Assembly (NCBI GenBank): GCA_964017235.1
Contig: OZ024933.1
Location: forward strand, 58,696,255 to 58,760,254
Direction: 5' to 3'
Length of the DNA stretch: 64,000 bases
From: Sabellastarte sp. h YS-2021
Taxonomy: Eukaryota > Annelida > Polychaeta > Sabellida > Sabellidae
A model generated the notes under the pieces. That model saw only the letters and a program-made list of their open reading frames with translations, made no database searches and was not told the origin of the DNA. Both the position numbers and the translations under genes were made by a program. Shown here piece by piece: positions 35,495 to 48,133 of the stretch (position 1 is its first letter; every line of letters begins with the position of its first letter).

Positions 35495-35835
35495 ATGGTG
35501 GTGAGCCAATGGTTGCGAGTTCCTGTGGTCGCGAGTTCTACGTCTTCCCTCAATAATATACAAGTTAACTCAAAGGCACTTGGACCACAGATACCTCTGC
35601 TAAGGCCCTACACCTCCAACACCACTAAGATTGCAATGATAAAACATTCTTTAAACATTCTTGGATCCAGATGGTGATCCAGAACACCAAAAAGTATAGT
35701 CATGTCTTCCTTGGGCCATTGTTGATATTTCCTGATAAATTTCATCAAAATCCGTCTATCACTTTTTGAGTTATTTTGCAAACAAACAAACAAACAAACA
35801 CACGTCACCAATTGCACAACCTCCTCGGTGCAGGT
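35495..35835. repeat. Dispersed repeat with CAAA tail
   Basis: The segment ends TTCATCAAAATCCGTCTATC, then ACTTTTTGAGTTATTTTGC and (AAAC)n at 35780-35803. This style is common at the ends of animal non-autonomous repeats. The class is not assigned. Confidence 0.35.
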
Positions 35836-35839
35836 TATA

Positions 35840-36770
35840 ATGCAAATCATATTCATACTGTGTTTATGTAATTTATGAATAAATGACACGGAATAATGGA
35901 TCTGTAAGAATTATATAGACACATAGTGCCAAAGTATCCAAAGATGTGGATAGAGAAGGAAATTTAGCCTATTTAGTTTCAAATAAACTACTGTTTATAG
36001 AAACTGTAACAAATTATAATTATTTTCTGGAGAGAGTAGATAGTGCAGGGAGTCAGTATGACAGATATACATCTAAGATTTATCATAAACAGTGTATAAA
36101 AATTAACTACTGTTGCATGTTGTACAAGGAAAATATGAAACATATTTGGTTTGCCAAGTAAGTTGACTTCCTCAAAACTTTGTTCAGGAAATAGTTCTAT
36201 GTGTACTCAGGATCTCAAATGGTTCTGATATATGACATAAGTAGTGCTTAGTGTAGAATGCTTTGTTTTTTGTGTGTACAAAATCCTTTTGTTTAATTAA
36301 TGTTATTTCTAAAATATAGAATTAAAGTCCTGTAGTTAAATTTTCTATCACTTTTTAAACTGTTGGTTATGTCACAATGTGACATGTCATTCATGTACCA
36401 CTCATTCTTTGTCATTATGCGCTGAAATCGAAACCATGACCTCAGGAGTGAAAGCTAAGAGACCATTTACCAATCATGACACTAACTGTGAGACACTAAG
36501 ACACAGTAAACTGCCAAAAAGCATGAGATAGAAAAATATTGATAAGTGAAATAAGGATCCTAGTCAACGAGTCTCATATTTTATGATGGAAATTATGCAG
36601 CTAAATAATAATTTCCATGAGTCAAATACGGTTTGTTACAAACATACCAGGAAACTGATTGCATGAATTTTCACATCTAGAGAAAAAAATGGCCCTAAGT
36701 CAACAAACGCCTCAAAAGATAGTGATTTGTATGTAAATAATACTAAAATGTCTATTGACACAAGAAGCGG
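35840..36770. other. Unassigned AT-rich stretch
   Basis: Only short open frames without recognisable similarity are present. Confidence 0.35.
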
Positions 36771-36774
36771 GTTA

Positions 36775-37016
36775 GCCTTGAGTAAGACTTTAAACATTAT
36801 TTGGCATTGCTTTGTATTCTTTTTCAAACATGTACATAAAGGTATGGTATTCATGAAGCGCTGGTACATGTCAGGATATACTAGCGTTTGTATGATGCTG
36901 ATGTAAAACCAGTGCATGCTTTTGTTAGAGTACATTATGCAAACTGAAGGTGGTTTTTGGTAAAACTGATACGTTTTGAATAATAATAATAATGAAACAC
37001 AAGCATTAAGCTAGGC
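36775..37016 (+). mobile_element. MITE family A, copy 4 (diverged)
   Basis: The left end GCCTTGAGTAAGACTTTAAA follows TA and the right end TTAAGCTAGGC precedes TA. The interior keeps TTCAAACATGTACATAAAGG, GGTATTCATGAAGCGC and GAGTACATTATGCAAACTGA, as in the other copies. An (AAT)n run lies at 36979-36993. Confidence 0.6.
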
Positions 37017-37019
37017 TAG

Positions 37020-38340
37020 TAATTATTTAATGTTATCATTATTTAACTTGAAGAATGTACCAGGATGCTTATGGCAAACTAACTCTGCATAGTCAGAGAA
37101 GTGGCCTAACCTTGGTGTAAGCCCTAATTTATTTTCTATTTTTTAACACCTATATCTAATCATCTTTTGGTGTATTAAGTGTCACAATGTTTTATTTGGG
37201 TGTTTGAAAAGGAGGGGAGCTAGTTTTTTTTAACAATTAGAAGGTTTAGCATTTACATCTATTTTAAAAAAGAGCATTTCAGAAAAGGTTATCAAGAGAA
37301 TTCCATGTGTTGCCATGGATTCTACTCAAACCTACAACCCAATTGGTGAGTATAGCAGATTAGACCAGTTAAGTGTATCCTGAATTTTATGACGCAATCA
37401 TAATACAGACAGTATTAGCTCCGTATTAGATCACACCCAGAGAGTGATCTGGAGCCTCGTGGTCCGGAGCCTTGTTCCTGGATTTAGTGTATCTTGTCCT
37501 CTTTTCAGTCCTTCCCAATTAGTTCTCAGTGCTGTCACGTACACCTAAGAACAGCGTCAGTACTGAGCCCATTCCGAAACAGGACCACCACTAGATGAGG
37601 GGTCAAAATATGGGAGTTTGCTTTGATGTCAACGGATGTAACAGAATGCAACTGGGTGCAGCCGAAACTCACTGACTATATCCCATATGACTTATGTAGG
37701 CAGCACATACCATCGAAATTGCTCCCGTTTCACTCATGTATAGACAGTTATTGCTTCCGAATTTGGACATCTACGTGGTCATTCCTGGTCATCAAAACAG
37801 TATGCCTCTCCGATTGGGTTGAGGGTGTCTGTGTCCTCCTCCTCCTGTGTTCCCTCTTGTGTCCCTTCTTACTCAGGTGTTTATATAGCATGCCAGGAAT
37901 ATGCAGATATTGCTGTGCCGCAATTGTTTTCTGTGGAGGTCCTTAGGTACCGGGTGGTAGCACTTTTATTGATTAAAAGTCAATTTGACAATTTGAGATG
38001 TTTATTTAATCTTCCAAGATGATAATATCCAGTCTTCAAGAAGCAAAGTAACAACATCAAACAGTTCTCCAAAATATAAATATGCAATGTACAATCTTCC
38101 AAAAAAACAAAGTTAGCAAATCACATGAATTTCCAAACAATTTCCAAATGATGTTTTGTAATTAATTTCCTGAAATACTCTTGATGTAAGCTAGATCATC
38201 AGCATCACAACCCAAGCAACAACCACACAATAACACAAGATCACAAAACATTTATAAAGTCAATTTAAAAGTCGGTCAAGAATTGAGGTGAGGTAAACAA
38301 AACTATGTCAGGAAACGTTATCTTAATTAATAATGTGTTA
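37020..38340. other. Unassigned stretch
   Basis: The open frames at 37623-38020 show no recognisable domain. No repeat class is named. Confidence 0.3.
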
Positions 38341-38640
38341 GTTAAGTAGAGCAAGGTAGGTCAGCTGTACAGTTGGTCAGGGAAAGCTATATCAGGTAAA
38401 GTTATCTTAACTATGTCATGTAATTAGAACAATAAGGTAGGTCAGCTGCAAACTTGGTCAGAAAGAACTATGTCAGATGAGATTATCTTAACCATGTCAG
38501 GTAAGGTTACCAAAACTTTGTCATATAATCAATTAGGACGGTCAGATACAAATACGTCAGTTATTAATTGTGTCAAATAATCAATTAGGTTGGTCAGCTA
38601 CAATATGTGTTAGGTTATCTAAACTGGGTCAAAGGACAAG
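38265..38640. repeat. Decayed minisatellite (about 80 bp unit)
   Basis: GGTAGGTCAGCTG occurs at 38355 and 38436 and weaker forms at about 38537 and 38590. Linked phrases TATGTCAGGTAA and GTTATCTTAAC repeat between them. Confidence 0.5.
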
Positions 38641-40275
38641 AAACAAGAGCATGAGTAATAATACATTGGGAATAGATTAAGTGCAAATCTATATGATTGG
38701 TAACTACACTAGAGGTTTATAGATAAGAATAGGCAGTGCAGAGCTGGAGTTCACTCACAAACAGTGGTTACAGCTAATTAGTGGTATTGTTGCTTGGCTT
38801 GGTGCTTTGCTAGTACTCAATGATATGATTTCTATCACTTACACAATTAATTAATCTTACAAGAAAAAACACCAGTCAGTTTTAAGTAAGTAATACATAC
38901 ATATAAAATGCAATATCATTACACTGATATACACATCTAAAACACAAATGTAATGATACTAATTATGCTAATATGTTTTTAATGAGAAATAAGTTTATCA
39001 TCAATAATAAATTAATTAAAACATGCACAGACAATACTGGGGAACATTACTGGAAAGTTCGAGGTCTGTTTTGGAGCAGTATGTGACTGGTCAGGGCCTA
39101 CAGGATTGTTACGAGTGCTTGATGCAAAAACATTTGGAAGTGTAATTAGGGGTGTGGCCTAGGTCTTTGGCAGGTCTACAATAGCGTAGGAAGCATATAA
39201 AAAGTGGGGGTGGGGGGCGGGGGCAAAGTTAAATTAAGCGGTTATGTTTAACTTATGACACCAGCAGAAGTGATACCATTCTCGAGTCAAGGGGATGTTA
39301 AGTGAAAATGTAAATGTTTTTGTAATTTGGGTTTTTTGAGGTCTAAAGATATTCTTTCAAACTTTTAGTATCATATTTTGCGGAACAAAGGTAAAGTGGG
39401 CATAAACTGCAAAATAATTTAAAGAATTTGTCTTTAATGTTAAATGGCTCTTCCATAATATACAACAACATTTTCACTAACAGAAGTTACTGTATCATTG
39501 AGAAAAGATTTTCAATGGTTAATTTTGCTTAAAAACACTAGCATGATGAAACACAAAATGATCAAATTCCAACTTGCAAGTTAACATTAGCAAAATTCAG
39601 GAAGCAGTTGGAGGGTGGGGGCATTCAGAAACTAGAAAACCACTCAAGGAAGATCTTCATTAGGCCATAGGGTCCCTAAATTCACATTCATTCTGGATCC
39701 ACACTAATCTGCAAATAGTCAAACCTAAACTATATAAAAGTTTGTTATACTTGTATTCAGCATCTAATCATAGGCAGCCAGCTGTGTCAATGCCCAGTCA
39801 ATGGGTTATTGGGTAAAAACATATTAGGAAGCTTGGACAATGAAATGTAATCAATGTGACTGGGGTACAGAATGACTGGATTTGGCATCCCATGAAAACA
39901 ATCACTCGGGCCAGGCACAATATACTCAAACTAACTGAATCAATGACCATTTCCCCCTTGCAAAAATGGATGCACTGTGGATGTAGAACTGAAAAACAAG
40001 CAATATGGTTTTTGCCCAAAGCTTTAGGAAGAAACAAGACTAAAGTTGTATAAATGCATTTATATTTTGATGATCTATATTTTGCTCTTTCAATGTTACT
40101 TATGTTAGCCACATGCCAAATTTAAAAGTTATAAGTTATTACATGAGGAAACAAATCTATAGCATCCCTTCAAAAAACTCTTTCATGTATCATTAACAAC
40201 TTTCATTTAAAATATCCCTCTTTGCAAAAGAAAATGTAGATGGGAAACTGCTTAGGATACAAACCAAAATCACTC
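38641..40275. other. Unassigned AT-rich stretch
   Basis: No gene or named repeat is recognised. Confidence 0.3.
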
Positions 40276-40279
40276 TAGT

Positions 40280-41062
40280 TGTATCCACCGGATCATCGAC
40301 CCGATGGATACTATGGATTACGCAAGAGTACGCCGGCGCCGCAGTGTGCAGAGATTTTCTCGTTACTCCTCTATAGACCAGGGTATTATAGGTAGACTTC
40401 TCAAATTTTCATAAAATTTGTCCTGGGAATATTTTTGGCCTCAAATCATGGGCTGCGAGTCTTCTGATGTGGTCAGATTTGACCTTGGGCCCCTCCTTCA
40501 AAGTCAAACAAGGACAGCCAAACTTAAAAGTGCTTTTAACTCGCTTATTATTGGTCCTAGATGTTTGCAATGTGAAACCAACCTATGGGAAATCATGGGC
40601 TGGAAATCTTCTGATGTGGTCAGATTTGACCTTGGGCCTCTCCTTGAATGTCAAACGAGGATAGCCAAACTTAAGTGTGCTTATAACTCACTTATTAGGA
40701 AATCATGGGCTGCGAATCTTTTGATGTGGTCAGATTTGACCTTGGACCCTTCCTTCAAGGTCAAACAAGGATAGCCAAACTTAAAAGTGCTTATAACTCA
40801 CTTATTATTGGTCCTACAGGTTTGCAATGTGAAACCAATCTATTGGAAATCATGGGCTGCGAGTCTTCTGATGTGGTCAGATTTTTTTACATTGAACCCC
40901 TGCTTCAAGGTCAAATGAGGGTAGCCAAACTTAAAAGTGCTTTCAGCTTGCTTATTATTGAAAAATGCTGTTTATCTTCAAAGTTATGTTAGTTGGCTTT
41001 TTCCGGTTTATATATTTTGCATCTGGCAACAGATGCATCCTTGGTCTAGTTGAAGTATAGTA
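40280..41062. repeat. Tandem array of about 147 bp units in a pearl-like repeat
   Basis: AATCATGGGCTG(C/G)(G/A)A(G/A)TCTT starts units at 40445, 40590, 40700 and 40847 (spacings 145, 110 and 147; the 110 is a unit with a deletion). Each unit continues with GATGTGGTCAGATTTGACC and CTTATTATTGGTCCTA. The flanks carry a hairpin at about 40281-40310 (GTATCC...GGATAC). The same unit, diverged, builds the interior of the repeats at 42136-43177 and 58564-59612. Confidence 0.75.
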
Positions 41063-41064
41063 CT

Positions 41065-42130
41065 GTCTGACAGGGTTTTCTGTCAAAACTCAAGCTTTTT
41101 AAAAATTATATATACTACGTTTGGGACACTAACACACTTTAAATACCACATGCTATTATGGCTCAATTACCTACTACATATTACAATGACATCATAAAGT
41201 CCCTAGTCAAAGGATGTGACATCACTGATAAATTTAGCAACATATTTAAAACACACAGTGGCATGGACATGTTTCTTAATATTATTTGTTTAAGGTTATA
41301 TTTTTCATAAATTTATGTTGTGTTTGATTCATCTGGACAAAATAATTTGAATAATTAATCTCAAAATATATTTAACCCTAATAGAATGTGAATTTCTTGA
41401 AAAAAATTCCAAATTCTACCAAATATCATGGATTTACAACGTGAAAAAGTGGGGGGGGGGATGACAAAGAACATTAAAGTAACCAATATGGCTCCTCCCA
41501 GCTCTCACGGTGCTTGCATATCAGATCTGGAAAAGCTACGAATATCCTGACTGCTGCTGGAGATTAAATGTCACACCAAATATTGGGGAGCTTTGGTGGG
41601 TGAGCCCAAAAGTAAAAAGAATCATTCAAAATGCTCCAGAGTCATTTTGGAAGGCCCCATGGATGTCCACAATTGCTACTTAATCGCAATTTTGTTTTGG
41701 TTTTGGGGTTTAGGTATAATACAGGAGCTGATACGTGGAAATCGAAATGGCCCATTAATGACATAACCTTATAGTTCTACAATTTCTATTAAACTTGCCA
41801 TTGTGTGAAAATACATGAGGGTCACACTTTTCTGGCAGTTATAAACTGATACACATTTGCTTTACTGAATTTAACCGACATAACAGGATATAGAGACTGG
41901 TGTATATATTTAAATATTTTTAATATTTGATTTCTCTTTAGATAAGTACAATGTGAGATACAAGTAACATGATGTGTAAATGTGAGTAGATGATAACATA
42001 CCGATGACCAAAGAAAGGACTTATAACAACATTTAGTAGCTTTCCAAATGATTATTTGTGCAAATCACACATTTTTGGCACATTTATATATGATGTTCAA
42101 TGCTTTATTTATCTTTGATGAGACATAAAA
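41065..42130. other. Unassigned stretch
   Basis: No gene is recognised. A G homopolymer lies at about 41451-41460. Confidence 0.3.
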
Positions 42131-42135
42131 ATATA

Positions 42136-43177
42136 AACAAGGCCACTGCCGCAGCGGTTATCTCCTGCCTTAGAATCAGTAATAATGGAGAAGTAAAGGA
42201 GTCAAAAGAAGGGGTCAAAGGTAAAAGTCAGCAATTGGAAAAGAGTCTCAGGCCTTGACTTCCTTTAAGCTGTTTTCACATTTGGAACTCCTATAGTAGC
42301 AATGATAAGGGAGATATAGGGCCTTTTTAATAGGATAATCCCATTCAACATTTAACATGTGACATGACAACCATTTTATTTTCAAAACTAGGCCAAATTA
42401 CTATCAGGCTAACTTTCCTAGTCATATATCTTTTGCACAAATTTGATGAACCTAGCTGCAATATTTCAAGTTTTAGAGCATCTTAATGATTTTTAAATAA
42501 TTGGCTATGACGGCCATTTTGTTTTTCAAAATAAGGCCAAAAATTTTCTCAGGCAACACATTTTAAGGCCAGGACTTTTGATAGTCTGTCTTTATATTCT
42601 GAAGCCATAGCACCAGTAATAAGGGAGAAATAAGGACATTTTAGTGTGATGACCCCATTTAACCTTGAAGCAGGGGTCAAAGGTCAAATTCAACACCTGG
42701 GAAAAATTCCCAGGTCATGACTTCCTACAAGTTGTTTTCACATTCCGAACCTCTAGGAGCAATATTAGGGGATATATAAGGCCTTTTTAATAGTATAACC
42801 CCATTTGAAATTAAACATGCGATATCGCAGCCATTTTTGTTTTTTGAACTAGGCCAAAATTACTATCAGGCTAGCATCTTCTAGCCATATAGCTTTTGTT
42901 TAAATTTGGCGAAGCTAGCTGGAATATTTCAAGATTCAGAGCACCTTTATCATTGTCTAACAATTATCTATTGTGGCCATTTGTTTTTCAAAATGAGGCT
43001 AAAATTTTGCAGAGAAAGGTTTTCATAGACATAAACATTCCTTGCAAATTTAGTGAAGATATTTTTATAAATGAATGAAATATTAAGGTTTATGACAAAA
43101 ACGAGACGAACAGACGTACGTACGGAAGGCGTTTTATAATCTCGCGACCACGGCCTTCGACCGCAGGCGGGAGATAA
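42136..43177 (+). repeat. 1 kb modular repeat, copy 1
   Basis: The left end AACAAGGCCACTGCCGCAGC runs into TTATCTCC; the right end is GGCCTTCGACCGCAGGCGGG followed by AGATAA. TTATCTCCCGCC and GGCGGGAGATAA form a short inverted repeat. Internal modules repeat phrases such as AAATGGCCGCCAT-type words, GACCTTTGACCCC-like words and GGCCTTTTTAATAG. A GACGAACAGACGTACGTACGG stretch precedes the right end. Non-coding. Confidence 0.7.
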
Positions 43178-43503
43178 ATAATGTAAATTTGACAGTTTAC
43201 CTCCTTTGTACAAATATAAATATAACATTTCCCCAAAAGTACAATGTAACTCACAATAAAATGCCATTCACAATCATAATTTAGAAACCCATTTGAGTTT
43301 CCAGCACTGTAAATTTGATACCAACAGAAAGTGAAGAAAACATTCATATTTCAGCTTGGTGCCAGAAAGAATATTTTTATTCACAATAGTAGAAGCAATG
43401 CTCATGATTATTGAGATTTTGACTGTGGTGTTCATTTATACTCTATTTCACTAAATTTCACATTCCAGAATCCATGCAAAATTTTGAATTGTAAGGTAAT
43501 GAC

Positions 43504-44060
43504 AACAAGGCCACTGCCTCAGCAGTTATCTCCCGCCTTAGAATCAGTAATAATGGAGAACTAAAGAAGACCTAAGGCCTTTGTAGTAAGATAACCCCAC
43601 TTGACATTAAAGAAGGGGCAAAGGTAAAAGTCAGCAATTGGAAAATAGTCTCAGGCCTTGACTTTGTATAAATCGTTTTCACTTTTGGAACCCCTAGTAG
43701 CAATGATAAGGGATATAAGGCCTTTTTAATAGGATAATCCCATTTAACATGTGATATGACAGCCATTTTGTTTTTGAAACTAAGCTAAATTACTATTACC
43801 AAAACTTTTCTCAGGCAAAACATTTGAAGGCCAGAACTTTTGATGGTCTGTTTTAGTGTGATGACAAATTTTGCAGAGACAGGTTTTCATAGCCATAAAC
43901 ATTCCCTGCAAATTTGGTGAAAATATCTTTGTAAATGAATGAGGTATTAAGGTTTATGCAAAAACATGATGAACGGACGGACGCACGGACGGACACACAC
44001 AAGTACAGAAGGCGTTTTACAATCTCCCGATAACGGCCTTTGGCTGTAGGCAGGAGATAA
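43504..44060 (+). repeat. 1 kb modular repeat, copy 2 (deleted)
   Basis: Same ends as the copy at 42136 (AACAAGGCCACTGCCTCAGC on the left; GGCCTTTGGCTGTAGGCAGG then AGATAA on the right). The middle is shortened to about 550 bp. (GGAC)n-like bases lie at 43975-43992. Confidence 0.7.
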
Positions 44061-44527
44061 AAAAGTCTTTTGACTATTTCAGAGGAACATGAATAAACTA
44101 TTTTCCGGCTATTGGAGTCTAAAATGGACAACACTCGGTCGGTTTATTTTCACTGGTTGGGACATTATAATACGATTCAATGAAATGGTTGTACACACTT
44201 TTGAAGTTTACTACCAATAGTTTCAATACATATCTTCGGCATGTCTGAGTGACAGTTGACATTTAACCTTTTAGGGTTCATATTTATCTTGGACTTCAAA
44301 CAACTTACTAGTTTATTGTATCTCTTTTTTCCAGGGAAATACCATATCGAGCTTTAATACTATATTTACTCAGAAATGTGCCAGCTTCATTTACAATGTC
44401 TTGAAGTCTGTTTATACCACAACCAGCCAAGTCATCTTATTATTATAGTACATGTACTTTTTCCAGTGAAAAAGGGCTTAGGGTTTAGATTTCAAATGAA
44501 TGTAGCTTTAGCAGGATACCATTATCT
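44061..44527. other. Unassigned stretch
   Basis: No gene is recognised between the modular repeat and the Harbinger element. Confidence 0.3.
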
Positions 44528-44655
44528 TTATGGCGGTGTTCCACTGGGGTCGGCCTGTTGGTAACTATGCATTTTTGTAGAGTTGGGACCAATGTTTACA
44601 TGGTCGGTTAGGGTCGGTTGCAGTTTCCCGGCCTGTCGGGGAGAGCAAGTGAAAT

Positions 44656-44671
44656 TTCAAACATGTTTGAT
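44656..44671. promoter_or_regulatory. Conserved subterminal palindrome of H3
   Basis: TTCAAACATGTTTGAT is centred 132 bp inside the left end, matching the position in H1, H2 and H4. Confidence 0.55.
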
Positions 44672-44730
44672 ATTTTTACGACCATTGCCAACCCTTGTAA
44701 CTGACCCTAATTTTATCCACCTAGCAACAG

Positions 44731-45068
44731 GCCTGTCGGTTAACTTAACGGCCTGTCGATTACACTTTCCTGCTTGTCGGTTAATCAAACAAGCCTGTCT
44801 GTACCAAGTATCCAGCTTGTCCCAAATATGGACTTCCTGACTGTACGTGATGACAAACAGACTGTGTGGGAAATATTACAGTACAGTCGGAAACTTTAGC
44901 TGGCCTGTCTGTAACTGTTCCCGACAGGTCCGTAAAGTTTCCAGGCCAGTCGGTAACTTTAACCGACTGGGTCCTAGAGACAGGAAAATTTGTAACCAAC
45001 AGGCCTTAAACTAAAACAGACAAGCTGTAAACAACAACCGACAGGCCTGTGACACTAACAGACAGGCC
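44731..45068. repeat. Opposed 21-bp-phased motif arrays of H3
   Basis: GCCTGTCGG-type motifs start at 44731, 44751, 44772, 44793 and 44814 in forward orientation. Complementary CGACAGGCC-type motifs lie at about 44998, 45017, 45039 and 45060. Spacing is 19-22 bp throughout. More scattered motifs in both orientations lie between (44903, 44921, 44961). Confidence 0.75.
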
Positions 45069-45336
45069 AGTAATATCTTTGCCTCTGACGCCTGTTGGTT
45101 TCCAAATCTGTGGGTATAAAAGGCCAGTCGATAGACAATCTGCATATATTTGGGCTTTGACTTGTCAAGAGACAACTGGTGTGCACCTTTTGCTTTAAGT
45201 TTTTCATTTTTTTTGCAAATTAGCTTAAGTGTGAGCTAGGCTGGAATGGCTGGGAGTGAAATATTTTTTTGTGAGGTTTCACTTTTATTTTTAAGTTTTT
45301 TTTTACACAAGCTGTACAAATGATTGATCGATCTGC

Positions 45337-47085
45337 ATGCCAAGGGGCAGAAGGAGAAAGATTGAAGTACCAACTAACACTCAACCACAGTTTGAGTTAA
45401 GAGATACAGCTGAGGATATAGAGAGAAGAAGGGGGGAGAGAGAGGAGAGGGATGAGAGAGAGGGTAGAACAGGAGGAGAGGGACAGACAGGGGATGAAGA
45501 GAGAGAGGAGGGAAGAGTGCCAGGAAATGGGAGAGAAGAGAGGGTGAACAGACACGGATACTGATATAGAATCAACTCAATCCAGACAGAAGAAGGGCCA
45601 GATAAAGTCCATTTTCAGATGAAGAAGCCATCATAGAGTTCGTTAAACAGCACGAGGAACTTTATGACAAGACTAACGACAGCTTCAAAGACAAGCAGGA
45701 GAAAGAAAGACTTTGGGAGCAGCTAGTAGCTACCAGAAACTGCCTGCCAAGACTGTGAAGAAGTGGTTCGACACTCAATGTACCAGATATGGCAAGCTCA
45801 CTCAGACAAAGTCAGGACAAGCAGCTGAGAAGAGCATAGAACGACAGACCTGGCTGAAGGACAGTTTCAGTTTTCTATGAGGTCACATCAGAAGGAAGCG
45901 AGTTTCCAAGTCTTCTGCATTGGAGTCATCCCAGAGACCTTCTGCAGCTGCAACCTCAACTTCAGTTACTATAAAAATATTGGTATGCAGAGAACAGGTT
46001 TTTATTATTTAGCACAAGTAACACAAAAATGCATGTTTCTAGAGCAAGCTCATGTGTACAACTACTTCATTGTAAGAGTGTTTCCTGGCATACCCAGCAT
46101 ACAGATAATTATTAGAACATTAAACTCTGAAATATGTGACAAATGACTAATTATATTTGTTACTATGGAGGAAGTTAAACTAGCCTTGACAAAGACACAT
46201 GTTATACTACCGGATACATCCAGAGACACAGAAGCTGGAAGTCAGCATTGCATCAGATGTTACTCATCAGCCTTCGATCACCAGTTCTAGCGATGACAGC
46301 CTATAGTCGTGACTACCACCACTGCAGATCCAGGTTTAGATCAGTTCCAGCAGATGAGGTCGATGATTTCCACATTTCTGGGTGCATGTCAGGACCCCAC
46401 TCCAAGTCCAAGACACTCATTCTGCAACTATTTCCACTCTGAGATTGAACACCTAGAGGAGAGAGACTTTTTGACCTTCAGGAATAAGACAGTAAAACTT
46501 CTCAGTGAAATACAGTACAAGACCAAAGAATGCAAGAGACAGGTCACCACAAGTCAACAGGTCACCACATTTCAATTTCCAGAAGCAACACAAGCCACAG
46601 CAGGATGTGAATACATACTCACCATACCAGAAACTCAAGCAGTCCAATTGTGTAGTCTACACTTGTAGCCACAACACAGCCTGCTACAGTGATTGCCAAA
46701 GTACAGCAACCATCAAGGCCTTCATCAGAGTAAGCACAGCCAACTTCTTATATAGTTGTGGATGACCAACAGCCTGGGACTCCCAGACAGATGATTTTCA
46801 ACCCACCTTCAGTTTCAGCTTCACAACAGGAGAAAAGTCAACACAACACTTCTGTATAATCCAGTCTCTTTGGAGCTATTCCAAGTGTATACTACAGTAC
46901 CAGGAGATTGACACACCACAGCCATTTTCACCCTCTCAACTTCAACCAGCACCGTCACCAGTGCAATCTTCCACTCATCAAGAACAGTCAAGACCTCCCA
47001 GCCATTCCAGCCAGCAGAGTCAGCCCAAATCAGCGGATTAGCCCGCACCAGCCCTTCTAAGGGCCACCCAAATCTTCCAAAAACA
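45337..47085 (+). pseudogene. Harbinger MADF/BESS-like accessory gene of H3
   Basis: The ATG at 45337 opens a basic start (MPRGRRRKIEVP) and a long Arg/Glu/Gly-rich stretch to about 45560. After a frame change, 45610-45800 encodes DEEAIIEFVKQHEELYDK, then FKDKQEKERLWEQL and KTVKKWFDTQCTRYGKL. This is a MADF/Myb-like DNA-binding domain of the kind carried by the second gene of Harbinger elements. 46330-46520 encodes DQFQQMRSMISTFLG then HLEERDFLTFRNKTVKLL, resembling the C-terminal BESS-type interaction motif. A Gln/Ser/Thr-rich tail follows. Related genes lie at 3900-5320 and 62530-63790. In this group the accessory protein is thought to bind element ends and help the transposase. Stops and frame changes suggest decay, though small introns cannot be excluded. 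Confidence 0.65.
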
Positions 47086-48050
47086 ATTATTCAACTGTTG
47101 TTGCCCAAAAACAAAAAATGCACACCGTCCAAGACTTACACTTCCCCACAGTACATGAAAAAAATTGTGTGAATGAATGAGTGAATGTTGAACAAATAAT
47201 AATAAAGTTCCACCACAAAACAGAGAAAAAAAAGAAGTAAAAAATTTTAAAAAAATTGGAAAATTGTTATAAAAAATTTTGAAAGAAAGTAAAAAAAGCT
47301 TAAATAAAATTTGTCCAAATTGTAGAATTCCAAAACAAGCCACCCCCATTCCCCCAAAAATTTATAAAACAAAAGTCCACCCCCCAAATTACAAAAAAAC
47401 AAAGATCCAGACAACAATCCACGTCCCTCCCACCCCAAAGCACAATTGATACGAAACCCAACATCCACACAAGTCAGTAGTTTTCAATGTGTGGAGGGAC
47501 TGACAGACAAACAAACAAACGGTGAGACCTAACAAAACATTAAAACATTATATTTTAGAAATTTTATTTTAAATTTTTTGTCTAGTTTATGCACAAAATT
47601 TATCATTAAAATTGTTTCTGTTTGTGATATTTGGGGGCCAGAATTCATTTTGAAATGGGATCATTTTTTGTTCTACTATTTAGCAGGTTATTTTTTTGGA
47701 CAATAAACCCAAGTCATTTCAGTGGGGGATCTGAAGTTTGTAAATTGAAGACCTGGGTTTAAATCTGTATGACATGATATTTAATTTTTGTGAACTGAGT
47801 TTGGGAGGGATTTGTGTTTGTGATAGGGAATATTTTTGGTGAAATTGAATTTGCATTAAATTGTTGTAAAATTGGGGTTATGTTTTTAGTCAACACTTTG
47901 CTAAATAAAAGTTCTTGGATTATTTGGGTAGTCCTGAAAAGGACTGATAAATGACAGCATGTTCTCCCCCTCAGTCTTCTCCCCTTAGTCTTCTTAAACT
48001 CTGCTCTCCTGCCCAGCCAGCGCCCCCACATGATTGAAGTAGTCTTTTAT
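47086..48050. other. Region between the two convergent Harbinger genes
   Basis: AT-rich with A-runs near 47220-47400. This is presumably the shared 3' regions of the two genes. An AATAAA near 47202 could serve the plus-strand gene. Confidence 0.4.
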
Positions 48051-48133
48051 TATGTCTCATTGATGTTTGGCCTCCCTCGATGGGATTCTGAAGTTACGAT
48101 TATATCCCTGCTCCCCCTGGTCTGCCTATGGTG

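Noticed and set aside
37623-38022. Open frames rich in Cys, Leu and Ser
   Set aside because: No start context, splice evidence or domain; composition reflects TCC/CTC repeats.
40418-40992. Open frames of 95-118 codons
   Set aside because: They arise from the 147 bp tandem units, whose length is a multiple of three; the repeated peptide has no recognisable domain.
45381-45575. Minus-strand Ser/Leu/Pro-rich frame
   Set aside because: Antisense shadow of the Arg/Glu/Gly-rich start of the MADF gene.
47038-47468. Minus-strand Phe/Leu-rich frames
   Set aside because: Antisense of A-rich 3' sequence between the Harbinger genes; low complexity.
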